The notes beneath the pieces are model-generated. The model was given only the letters and a program-made list of their open reading frames with translations, was not told the origin of the DNA and did not search any database. From the NCBI RefSeq assembly GCF_003111605.1, contig NZ_MZGU01000004.1, positions 620,001-684,000 on the forward strand: DNA of 64,000 nucleotides, given 5' to 3'. Shown in pieces: positions 42,161 through 49,929 of this stretch; positions within the stretch are counted from its first letter, which is position 1, and the number at the start of each line of letters is the position of its first letter. Both the position numbers and the translations under genes were made by a program. Source of the stretch: Methanobrevibacter woesei (lineage in GTDB: Archaea > Methanobacteriota > Methanobacteria > Methanobacteriales > Methanobacteriaceae).

Positions 42161-43126
42161 ATGGAAGAAAAATTAAACTTAACAGATCAATGGGATAAAA
42201 CCTTTGAAAAAAGTGATAAAGTAAATCATAGAAAAATAACCTTCCATAATCGTTATGGAATTACATTGGCTGCAGATTTATATGAACCAAAAGATGCAAC
42301 TGGTAAACTTCCAGCTATTGCAGTATCAGGACCATTTGGAGCAGTTAAAGAACAATGTTCTGGATTATATGCAATGAATTTGGCTGAAAGAGGATTCTTA
42401 ACTATAGCATTTGACCCATCATTTACTGGAGAAAGTGGAGGAAGCCCAAGATATGTTGCATCTCCAGATATAAACACAGAGGATTTCCAGGCAGCAGTAG
42501 ACTTCTTAATAACTCAAGACAATGTAGATGGAGACAAAATTGGAATATTGGGAATCTGTGGATGGGGTGGATTTTCTCTTAATGCAGCAGCTATTGATAC
42601 AAGAATCAAAGCAACTGTAGCCTGTACAATGTATGATATGAGCCGTGTAACTGCGCAAGGATACTTTGACTCTTTAGATAAAGAAGGACGTTATCAGCTA
42701 AGAGAAGAATTAAATGCACAAAGAACTGAAGACTACAAAAATGGCCAATATCAAAGAGCAGGAGGAGTTGTAGATCCACTTCCTGATGATGCACCATTCT
42801 TTGTAAAAGATTATTATGAATATTATAAAGTACGTGCTTACCATGAAAGGTCTTTAAACTCCAATGAAGGTTGGAATACTACTTCTTCATTATCTTTATT
42901 AAACATGCCTATTTTAACCTACATTGATGAAATTAAAAATGCTGTGTTGCTTGTTCATGGTGAAAAAGCACATTCCTGTTATTTCAGTAAAGATGCATAT
43001 GAAAAATTAGAAGGAGATAACAAGGAATTGATGTTAATTCCAGATGCAGTGCACACTGACTTATATGACCAAATGGATGTTATTCCTTTTGATAAAATTG
43101 AAGAATTCTACAAAGAAAACTTTTAA
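42161..43126 (+). CDS. Alpha/beta hydrolase, dienelactone hydrolase-like
   Basis: A 321-residue alpha/beta hydrolase. The oxyanion region LPAIAVSGPFGAVKEQ lies near residue 47; the nucleophile elbow region is ILGICGWGGFSLNAAAID near residue 128, which would place cysteine as nucleophile as in dienelactone hydrolases; HTDLY near the C-terminus supplies the histidine. The ATG at 42161 is preferred over an upstream TTG at 42149 and ATG at 42152 for N-terminal length. The promoter region has TTTATATAG and a TTTGTATATATACACAAA near-palindrome that may be regulatory. Substrate unknown. Confidence 0.75.
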   Translation: MEEKLNLTDQWDKTFEKSDKVNHRKITFHNRYGITLAADLYEPKDATGKLPAIAVSGPFGAVKEQCSGLYAMNLAERGFLTIAFDPSFTGESGGSPRYVASPDINTEDFQAAVDFLITQDNVDGDKIGILGICGWGGFSLNAAAIDTRIKATVACTMYDMSRVTAQGYFDSLDKEGRYQLREELNAQRTEDYKNGQYQRAGGVVDPLPDDAPFFVKDYYEYYKVRAYHERSLNSNEGWNTTSSLSLLNMPILTYIDEIKNAVLLVHGEKAHSCYFSKDAYEKLEGDNKELMLIPDAVHTDLYDQMDVIPFDKIEEFYKENF

Positions 43127-43136
43127 ATTTATAAAA

Positions 43137-43178
43137 ATAGTTTCTAAGTTTTTTAGAAGCTATTTAGCTACTTTTTTT
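43137..43178 (+). terminator. Hairpin terminator before the cas locus
   Basis: Eleven base pairs between 43137-43147 (ATAGTTTCTAA) and 43153-43163 (TTAGAAGCTAT), with one G-U and the loop GTTTT, followed by a T-run at 43171-43178. It separates the hydrolase gene from cas6. Confidence 0.65.
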
Positions 43179-43361
43179 ATAATAACTTTAAATTTTGTAT
43201 ATAAATTGATATTAATCAATTAAATTTGTTATCTTTTAATCAATATTCATTTTTTATTAAAATTAATGAACTTTTATATTAATAAACTTTTTTTAAAAAT
43301 ATTTTTATAGTATATTATTAAATATAATTATACATCTTACAATCAATTCTATGGTGTTTTA

Positions 43362-44090
43362 ATGAGGCTGAAAATTTATCTTAAATCTGAAAATGAAGAT
43401 TTCATGATTCCATTTAACTACAATCATATTTTATCTTCAATTATTTACAATAAAATCGCTGATTTAGATTTAGCAGATAAATTACATAATTCTATTTCCT
43501 TTAAATTTTTCACTTTTTCTCAGATTAATGTTCCAAACAGGAAGATAACTAAAAAAGGAATTTTATCCAGAGATGGGAGATTGAATTTCTATATATCTTC
43601 TCCCAATGATTATTTAATTAGAAGTCTTGTTGATGGCTTTTTAGAGGATTTATATGTTAAATTTAAACATGAAAAACTGTTTGTAGAGAAAATTGAATTA
43701 TTAAAAGAAATTGAATTTCAAAATAAGATGGAATTTAAAACTTTATCACCTATAATTGTTAGAAAAAAGAAAGAAGTTGATGGAAAGTTAAAAATATGGG
43801 ATTTAGCTCCTGGAGATGAATTTTTTAAGGCTTTGGAAAAAAATCTTATCAGAAAATATCTGATGTTTAATGATATGGGAAGTACTGATAAGAAAATTAA
43901 AATTTATTCTGAAATGAAATCTGTAAAAAGAAAAAGAATAGCTATTGAGAAAGGACCTCAAACAACATATAATAGAGGGTATATGATGGATATAATACTT
44001 GAGGGAGATTTAAACTTAATAAAATTTGCTTATGATGTCGGAATTGGTGAAAAGACGGCATTAGGCTTCGGGCTATTATTTGCTTCTTGA
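43362..44090 (+). CDS. cas6: CRISPR repeat endoribonuclease Cas6 (type I-B)
   Basis: The nuclease that cuts the array transcript inside each repeat, leaving an 8-nt 5' handle. The 242 residues have two ferredoxin-like folds, a histidine in FNYNHILSSIIYNKI near residue 22 that may be catalytic, and the C-terminal glycine-rich loop GIGEKTALGFGLLF that defines the family. A TATA-like TTAAATATA at 43319-43327 gives it its own promoter. It lies 140 bp before cas8, and that gap holds repeat-like sequences it would be expected to process. Confidence 0.88.
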   Translation: MRLKIYLKSENEDFMIPFNYNHILSSIIYNKIADLDLADKLHNSISFKFFTFSQINVPNRKITKKGILSRDGRLNFYISSPNDYLIRSLVDGFLEDLYVKFKHEKLFVEKIELLKEIEFQNKMEFKTLSPIIVRKKKEVDGKLKIWDLAPGDEFFKALEKNLIRKYLMFNDMGSTDKKIKIYSEMKSVKRKRIAIEKGPQTTYNRGYMMDIILEGDLNLIKFAYDVGIGEKTALGFGLLFAS

Positions 44091-44097
44091 TTTAATA

Positions 44098-44113
44098 AAA
44101 CCTATCATATTGG
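44098..44113 (-). promoter_or_regulatory. Predicted Cascade target site (protospacer plus PAM) of the mini-CRISPR guide
   Basis: On the minus strand, CCA (44113-44111) is followed by ATATGATAGGTTT (44110-44098). The guide beginning at 44177 reads ATATGGTAGGTAT, differing only at positions 6 and 12, and pairing resumes for positions 14-16 (through 44095). The site abuts the BRE/TATA of the cas8 promoter, so a bound Cascade would be expected to block transcription-factor access. Confidence 0.55.
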
Positions 44114-44115
44114 AA

Positions 44116-44127
44116 AATATTTATATA
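44116..44127 (+). promoter_or_regulatory. Promoter (BRE/TATA) of the cas8-cas2 operon and of the repeat-like RNA
   Basis: A purine-rich BRE-like GAAAA is followed by TTTATATA at 44120-44127. The expected start site, about 25 bp downstream, is near 44149, which coincides with the first bases of the degenerate repeat at 44147-44176. The RNA would therefore begin with the repeat and run on into cas8. Confidence 0.6.
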
Positions 44128-44146
44128 GTTTAATTAAAATATTAAA

Positions 44147-44218
44147 TTTATAATCAGATCATATTGTTTTTGAAATATATGGTAGGTATTATAATCAGAC
44201 CAATTTGGTGTAAATTAG
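44147..44218 (+). ncRNA. Mini-CRISPR / crRNA-like regulatory RNA (CreR-like), psiR1-psiS-psiR2
   Basis: Between cas6 and cas8 lie two degenerate copies of the array repeat. psiR1 (44148-44176) matches the repeat at 21 of 29 positions, including AATCAGA and the 3' TTGAAAT of the crRNA handle. psiR2 (from 44189) keeps TATAATCAGAC, and its 3' part has decayed. The 12-nt psi-spacer 44177-44188, if it starts right after the handle as in the array, guides to the cas8 promoter region. This matches the layout of the crRNA-like regulators CreA/CreR known from haloarchaeal and bacterial type I systems, often found between cas6 and cas8. No toxin gene (creT) fits in the gap, so a cas autorepressor is favoured. 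Confidence 0.6.
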
Positions 44219-44230
44219 TTAGGAGGTATT

Positions 44231-45604
44231 ATGTCAAACAACTTATCATTAAAGTATACGGGTAATCCTTTTGTTGATGCAGGAATTTTTGCATTAAAAA
44301 GAAAACTGAAAAAACCGATTAATGAAATAACAAAAGATGATTTAAAAGAGGAAGCATTAAATATTTCGGATATTTATGTTACTCCTGCTTGGAAAAAAAA
44401 TTTATATTCTATTTTTCCGAATAATGTTCTAGTTAATCCAAAAACAACAAAAAAAGATAATTTAAATGAGTTGTATTTTAATGAGTTGCTTACTTTGATT
44501 GAGTCAATTTCAGAGGTTAGTTATAATGGAACATGTGTTTCATGTGGAAGACGGGATGCTGTTAAAACTTTTAAAAGAGATTATATTCCTTTATCTGGTT
44601 CTGGTTCATTAAAAAATTATTTTTCATTTGCAAATGAAGGTGTTGAATATTGTTCTTTATGTGCGATATTAATCCAATTTGCCCCATTAATTATGTATAA
44701 TTGTCCAACATATGCTAAAAATGAAAAAAAACAATTTTTGTTATTACATTCAAATTCTGAAAAAGTAATGGATTATTGGGCTAAAGATGCAATTAATAAT
44801 ATTAACAAACAAATTATTTTTGACAATTTTACGGGATGTTATAATGAAAATTACACAAATCCAATTAATGCAATATTTAATATTCTAGATAAAATAATTA
44901 ATTTAGATGATTTATGGGGAGATGAAAATCCATCATTGACTTTTTACTATTTTACTAATTTTAATAAAGGGTCTGAATTAGAAATTTTTTCGTTACCTAA
45001 TCCAATTTTTCATTTTTTAACTAAAATCCCTTTAAATGAATATAAAAATTGGAAGAACATAATTAAGAAGGAATATAACAATGTAAAATGGAATAAAGTT
45101 AATGATAAAAATGATTTTAAAAATAAATCAAATAATATCTATAATGGGTTGCTTAATAATCATTCAATTTTAAGATTTTTTTATAGTTCAAAATATAAAA
45201 AAACATATTGTACTTGGAAGTTGGTGAAACATTATATTAAAGAGGTTCGTAATATGGATGAAAAAAGGATAGATGCAATTAAAGAGTTAGGTGATAAATT
45301 AGCTTATTATATTAAAGATAAAAATAGCAAAAAAACATTATATAATTTAGAAAAAGCATCTAATTATAATACTTTTAGAAATACCTTAAGAAAAGTATCT
45401 AAAAATAAAATTAGTAATGGAGATAATGAATTACTTTTCACATTTGATGATTATGTAATGTACATATTTCCTGAAGGTAATGAAAATTGGAAAGAAACCC
45501 AAGATTTACTACTCTTTAGAATATATGAAAAATTACACGATTGGATGGTAAAAAATAAATATGTTGAAGAATATGAAGATGAGTTTTTTGAGGAGGAAGA
45601 ATAA
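44231..45604 (+). CDS. cas8b: Type I-B large subunit Cas8 (Cst1-like)
   Basis: The 457-residue large subunit of Cascade, expected to recognise the PAM and recruit Cas3. Position in the operon and two zinc-binding pairs, GTCVSCGRRD near residue 98 and EYCSLCAIL near residue 140, fit the Cst1/CXXC-CXXC group of the Tneap-type I-B systems. Otherwise the protein is lysine/asparagine rich and divergent. TTAGGAGG precedes the ATG. Its stop overlaps the cas7 start by one base (TAATG), so translation is coupled. The promoter lies upstream of the repeat-like RNA at 44147. Confidence 0.85.
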   Translation: MSNNLSLKYTGNPFVDAGIFALKRKLKKPINEITKDDLKEEALNISDIYVTPAWKKNLYSIFPNNVLVNPKTTKKDNLNELYFNELLTLIESISEVSYNGTCVSCGRRDAVKTFKRDYIPLSGSGSLKNYFSFANEGVEYCSLCAILIQFAPLIMYNCPTYAKNEKKQFLLLHSNSEKVMDYWAKDAINNINKQIIFDNFTGCYNENYTNPINAIFNILDKIINLDDLWGDENPSLTFYYFTNFNKGSELEIFSLPNPIFHFLTKIPLNEYKNWKNIIKKEYNNVKWNKVNDKNDFKNKSNNIYNGLLNNHSILRFFYSSKYKKTYCTWKLVKHYIKEVRNMDEKRIDAIKELGDKLAYYIKDKNSKKTLYNLEKASNYNTFRNTLRKVSKNKISNGDNELLFTFDDYVMYIFPEGNENWKETQDLLLFRIYEKLHDWMVKNKYVEEYEDEFFEEEE

Positions 45605-46590
45605 TGTCAAATACAATATTGGGGTTAATATTAATTGATGCTCCACATTCAGCACTTAATAATGCAGGATCTGATGCAGGAGATAGAACTGATAATGTAG
45701 TAAGAGTTAAAACAATTAAAAAAGGAAGGGTAAAATATCCTTATGTTTCTGGTCAGGCTTTAAGATACTGGTGGAGAGACACATTAAAAAATAAATTTGA
45801 TTGGGAAATGTCTCCGATTAGCCGTGAAAAAAAGATAGCTTTTACTGAAGCAAACCCTATTGATTATCCAGATGATGATGTATTTGGATATATGAGAGCT
45901 TTAAAGAAAAATAAAGATGGAACTGTAACAAGAATTGCTCCATTAAAGAATTCTCCTTTGGTTTCTGTTATTGGTCAAAATCCTACAAATGATTTTGGTG
46001 TTATGGCTCGTCAAGAAGGAGATCCTGTTCCTTTCGAACATGAATTTTATTCAACTGTTTTAAAAGGCATATTTTCTCTTGATTTAGGATGTTTAGGAGT
46101 ATTTAATGAAACTGAAAAAACAGGGTATCGTAATATGTATCCTAAATTAGTTGAACTAGCTAAAGAAAAAGGATTAACTAATGAAGAGGATGCATGGATT
46201 CTGGATGATGAAACAAGAGTTAGAAGAGCACAAGAGGTTATTAATTCATTACCTTATTTATCTGGAGGTGCAAAATCTTCTTCTCATTTAACAGATGTTT
46301 CTCCTAAAATATTGGTGCTTACAGCAATTGATGGGGGTAACCATATTTTTATGAATATTGTCAGAGAGGAAAATGGTGAAGTTGTTTTTGATTTAAATGC
46401 TTTTGATGAAGTAGTTAAAGAATATGGAGATATTATTAAATCAGATATATTTATAGGTACTAGAACTGGATTTTTAAAAGAAACTCAAGAGGAAATTATG
46501 GAATATGCTAAGGATAAAGAAAATATTCATGTTGGAACTATAAAAGAAATGGCTAATAAATTTGCTGAGGAAATTCCTAAGTTGATTTAA
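45604..46590 (+). CDS. cas7: Cascade backbone protein Cas7 (Cst2/DevR family)
   Basis: The 328-residue RAMP protein that polymerises along the crRNA spacer. The N-terminus NTILGLILIDAPHSALNNAGS, the following VVRVKTIKKGRVKYPYVSGQ (residues 29-48) and the ALRYWWRD segment near residue 50 are typical of Cst2/DevR. LPYLSGGAKSSSHLTDVSPK near residue 218 is the conserved second core region. GAGGAGGAAG just upstream, within cas8, is a strong ribosome binding site. cas5 begins directly at its stop codon. Confidence 0.9.
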   Translation: MSNTILGLILIDAPHSALNNAGSDAGDRTDNVVRVKTIKKGRVKYPYVSGQALRYWWRDTLKNKFDWEMSPISREKKIAFTEANPIDYPDDDVFGYMRALKKNKDGTVTRIAPLKNSPLVSVIGQNPTNDFGVMARQEGDPVPFEHEFYSTVLKGIFSLDLGCLGVFNETEKTGYRNMYPKLVELAKEKGLTNEEDAWILDDETRVRRAQEVINSLPYLSGGAKSSSHLTDVSPKILVLTAIDGGNHIFMNIVREENGEVVFDLNAFDEVVKEYGDIIKSDIFIGTRTGFLKETQEEIMEYAKDKENIHVGTIKEMANKFAEEIPKLI

Positions 46591-47211
46591 ATGAAATTTT
46601 TAAGGGTTATTATTAATGGTTGGACTGCATCATTTAGATTTCCATCTTTTATAAGTGGATTTCAACCTACATTGCCTGTTCCTCCATTAAGTACAATTTA
46701 TGGTTTGTTATCTGCAGTTAAAGGTGAATTAGTTACTCCTAATGATGTTCATGTAGGTTTCATTTTTGAGTATGATTCAAAAGCTGTTGATTTGGAAACA
46801 ATATATGAATTGAAAGCATTGAAAGGAAATAAATCTAATATTACCAAAAGGGAATTTTTATTTAACCCAAAATTGTATTTGTATTTAGATAATTTAGATT
46901 ATAAAGAATATTTTAATCATCCAGCATATCCAATTCTTTTAGGTAGGTCTTCGGATTTAGCAATGGTATCTGAAATAAAGGAAGTTAATCTTGAATTAAA
47001 ATCTAATGTAAATTTAGGAAAAACAATTTTGCCTTTAGATACGGAAGGTGCTTTTGGTACTATTCAAGCATTACCTACTTATTTTACTGATTCTATTCCA
47101 AGGAAAACAATTGGTACAAAGCCATTTATATTAATGAATCAATTTTTTAATTATTCTGAGGAATGTTATTTTGATACAGAATATGAGTGGGGTGTATGGA
47201 TTCATAAATAG
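46591..47211 (+). CDS. cas5: Cascade subunit Cas5 (Cst-type)
   Basis: The 206-residue RAMP protein that holds the 5' handle of crRNA. The first strand and loop, FLRVIINGWTASFRFPSFIS, then QPTLPVPPLSTIYGLLSAVKG near residue 27, are the Cas5 signature. The C-terminus EWGVWIHK is family-typical. It starts at the base after the cas7 stop and is followed 8 bp later by cas3. Length is at the short end of the family. No catalytic His-Lys cluster is expected, as Cas6 processes the RNA here. Confidence 0.88.
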   Translation: MKFLRVIINGWTASFRFPSFISGFQPTLPVPPLSTIYGLLSAVKGELVTPNDVHVGFIFEYDSKAVDLETIYELKALKGNKSNITKREFLFNPKLYLYLDNLDYKEYFNHPAYPILLGRSSDLAMVSEIKEVNLELKSNVNLGKTILPLDTEGAFGTIQALPTYFTDSIPRKTIGTKPFILMNQFFNYSEECYFDTEYEWGVWIHK

Positions 47212-47219
47212 GTGTTTTT

Positions 47220-49409
47220 ATGGTTATTTTAGCTAAACCTAATGAATCATTAATAGAACATACGGAAAATACATTAAAAGTTTTTAAAAGTATAAAAGAA
47301 AGTTATGTCAATGTTCCTGAAATTTGTAGTGTTCCAGATTTTTGGGAACATCTTTTTTATTCTCTATTCTTTCACGATTTTGGTAAAGCAGCTGTTGGTT
47401 TTCAAGAATCGTTGAAATATAATAAATATTGGGATTATAGGCATGAAATTTTATCAGCTACTTTCATAGTTTCTTTAAAAGATTTCTATTCAGAATTTTA
47501 TGTTAATGCTATTGGATTAGGGATAATCACCCATCATAAAGATGTTCCTTTTTTAAGAAGAAAATACAGAATGAAAACATCAGATGATGAAAGGGTGTTT
47601 TTAGAAAAATTAAATCAATTAAAACCTAATTTTGATGAGTTAATATCTTATTTTGCACTGATTCCTAAGTGGAGTAAAGAATATTTGGGATATGAACTAA
47701 AAATTCCTAATAAAATATCATTTGATGAATTAAGAAGTGTTTACAAAGGGACTGTTTTAAAATATTTTATTGACACTGAAAATGAAGATTATAATGAGTT
47801 ACATGGTACCTATGGGTATTTTTTAAAAGGTTTTATCAATGCCTGTGATTATTTGGCATCTGGATCAAAATATGGAATTCTAAATGCTGTTAAAAATGCT
47901 GATTTGTATCATTTTAATGATTTAAGAAAAACACAAGCTGTTGCTGCTAATACAGAAGGGGATGCTCTGTTAATTGCTCCAACTGGAAGTGGTAAAACTG
48001 AAGCCTCTCTTTTGTGGGCAGATTTTAATCAAAATAAAAATTTTTCAAAAAGAATTTTTTTTATGTTACCTTATACAGCAAGTATTAATGCAATGTATAA
48101 ACGTTTAATTAATGATTTAGGTAGTGATGAATTAGTCGGTTTATCCCATGGAAAATCATCATATTTTATTTATAAATATCTGAATGATGACAAATCTAAA
48201 GATAAAGTTAGAACAATTCAGTCTTTAACAAATAAAATTTACAGACCTTATAAAATAATAACTCCATTTCAGATAATTAAATTATTCTTTGGTGTTAAAG
48301 GTTTTGAAATGGGAATTACTGAACTAAATAATAGTTTATTAATTTTGGATGAAATTCATGCATATGATGCCAGGGTTACCGCTTTAATTTTACAAATTCT
48401 TAAAATATTGAAAAATAAGTTTCATTTGAATATATTTATAATGTCTGCTACTTTACCTACATTTTTAAAAAATATTTTTTGTAGTGAATTAGATATTAAA
48501 AACGTTATATCTTTAGATCAAGATGAATTAAATTCTTTTACTAGGCATAAACTAAATATATTATCTGGAAATATTTTGAGTTATTTAAATAATATATTAG
48601 TTGATATTAAAGATGGTAAAAAGGTTTTAATTGTTTGTAACACGGTAGATAGGTCTCAAGAGATTTATGAATGGTTTAAGCTAAACAATATCAAAAATTC
48701 TGCATTGTTACATAGTAGATTTATATTAAGGGATAGGGAAAAAATTGAAGAAAAATTAGACAATTTAGATTTATTGGTAGGTACACAAGCTATTGAAGTG
48801 TCATTGGATATTGATTATGATGTTTTATACTCTGAACCAGCGCCTTTAGATGCTCTTATCCAAAGATTTGGAAGAGTAAATCGTAGAGGATGGGAAAATA
48901 ATATTATTAAACCAGTCAATATATTTACTGAAGGGTCTGAAAAAGATAAATATATTTATAATCAAGATTTAGTTTCTAAAACATTGAACAGTTTAAATGA
49001 AGTAAATATTCTAAAAGAAAGCATCATACAGGAAAAAATTGATGAGGTTTATAGTGAGGGTTATGATTTTAATGATAAAAAGATTTTTAATAAGGTAACT
49101 AATGCTTTTAATTATTATTATCATGAATTAGTTCCTTTTATTAATTCAGAAGACTCTAATACTTTTTATAAATTATTTAATTCATATGAAGTTATTCCAA
49201 TAAAATTTAAAGAAGAATATTTGGATAAACTTAAAAATAATGAGTATTTTGAGGCTCAAAGTTTTTGTCTTTCAATTAGAAAAGGTCAATTTATTAAATT
49301 GATGAATGAAGGAAATGTTGAAGAAGAAAAAAATAATTACTTCATTGATGTTGAGTATGATGAAGATTTAGGATTATTGCTTTCAAATGAAGAATCTACT
49401 ATTCTTTAG
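47220..49409 (+). CDS. cas3: Cas3 nuclease-helicase (HD plus SF2)
   Basis: The 729-residue effector that degrades target DNA. The N-terminal HD domain has SLFFHDFGKAAVGFQESL near residue 50, the histidine-containing EILSATFIVS near residue 77 and LGIITHHKDVPF near residue 100. The helicase shows Walker A LIAPTGSGKTEASLLW near residue 256, DEIH in LLILDEIHAYDARV near residue 375, SATLP near residue 408, and motif VI LIQRFGRVNRRGW near residue 545. All motifs look intact. The stop codon forms part of the ribosome binding site of cas4. Confidence 0.92.
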   Translation: MVILAKPNESLIEHTENTLKVFKSIKESYVNVPEICSVPDFWEHLFYSLFFHDFGKAAVGFQESLKYNKYWDYRHEILSATFIVSLKDFYSEFYVNAIGLGIITHHKDVPFLRRKYRMKTSDDERVFLEKLNQLKPNFDELISYFALIPKWSKEYLGYELKIPNKISFDELRSVYKGTVLKYFIDTENEDYNELHGTYGYFLKGFINACDYLASGSKYGILNAVKNADLYHFNDLRKTQAVAANTEGDALLIAPTGSGKTEASLLWADFNQNKNFSKRIFFMLPYTASINAMYKRLINDLGSDELVGLSHGKSSYFIYKYLNDDKSKDKVRTIQSLTNKIYRPYKIITPFQIIKLFFGVKGFEMGITELNNSLLILDEIHAYDARVTALILQILKILKNKFHLNIFIMSATLPTFLKNIFCSELDIKNVISLDQDELNSFTRHKLNILSGNILSYLNNILVDIKDGKKVLIVCNTVDRSQEIYEWFKLNNIKNSALLHSRFILRDREKIEEKLDNLDLLVGTQAIEVSLDIDYDVLYSEPAPLDALIQRFGRVNRRGWENNIIKPVNIFTEGSEKDKYIYNQDLVSKTLNSLNEVNILKESIIQEKIDEVYSEGYDFNDKKIFNKVTNAFNYYYHELVPFINSEDSNTFYKLFNSYEVIPIKFKEEYLDKLKNNEYFEAQSFCLSIRKGQFIKLMNEGNVEEEKNNYFIDVEYDEDLGLLLSNEESTIL

Positions 49410-49421
49410 GGGGTATTTTGA

Positions 49422-49916
49422 ATTCTAAATATTAATGGAACTCAAATTAATTATTATTTTATTTGCAAAACTAAATTATGGCTATTTTCACACAATATTA
49501 GATTAGAACATGAATCAGATAATGTTGCTTTAGGTAAGCAATTACATGAAGATTCATTCAAAAAAGAAAAAGAGTTTCTTATCGATGACTTAATCAATAT
49601 AGATTTCATTAAAATTAATGATTCTGTTGAGATTCATGAGGTTAAGAAAACTCAGAAAATGGAAGAGTCTCATATTTATCAATTGTTATATTATATGTTC
49701 TATCTAAAGAATGAAAAGGATATAAAAAATATTAAAGGATTTTTGAATTATCCCAGTATTAGAAAAAAGAAAACTATTGAATTAACAGAAGAAAATGAAA
49801 TAGATTTGCTGAAAATTATTGAAAATATTGAAGATATCATTAATAAACCAATGCCAATGCCTAAAAAATCAAGAATTTGTTCTAAATGTGCTTATTTTGA
49901 GTTTTGTTTTTCATAG
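49422..49916 (+). CDS. cas4: Cas4 spacer-acquisition nuclease, non-standard start
   Basis: A RecB-like nuclease that trims prespacers and selects PAM. Cluster cysteines are in NYYFICKTKLWLFSH near residue 15 and RICSKCAYFEFCFS at the C-terminus; GKQLHEDSF, EIHEVKKTQKM and YQLLYYMFYL are the nuclease motifs. The frame is open only from 49422, where the codon is ATT; AGGGGG at 49408-49413 is perfectly spaced for it. No ATG, GTG or TTG lies in frame before residue 80 (49659), which would delete the nuclease core. Either ATT is the start, or one extra A near 49420 separates a TTG (49418) from the frame. Confidence 0.8.
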   Translation: MLNINGTQINYYFICKTKLWLFSHNIRLEHESDNVALGKQLHEDSFKKEKEFLIDDLINIDFIKINDSVEIHEVKKTQKMEESHIYQLLYYMFYLKNEKDIKNIKGFLNYPSIRKKKTIELTEENEIDLLKIIENIEDIINKPMPMPKKSRICSKCAYFEFCFS

Positions 49917-49929
49917 ATGTGGGGTTAAT

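Noticed and set aside
44091-44230. CreTA toxin-antitoxin module in the cas6-cas8 gap
   Set aside because: No small ORF with a start and ribosome binding site fits in the 57 bp upstream of the repeat-like RNA, and the predicted target is the cas8 promoter itself.
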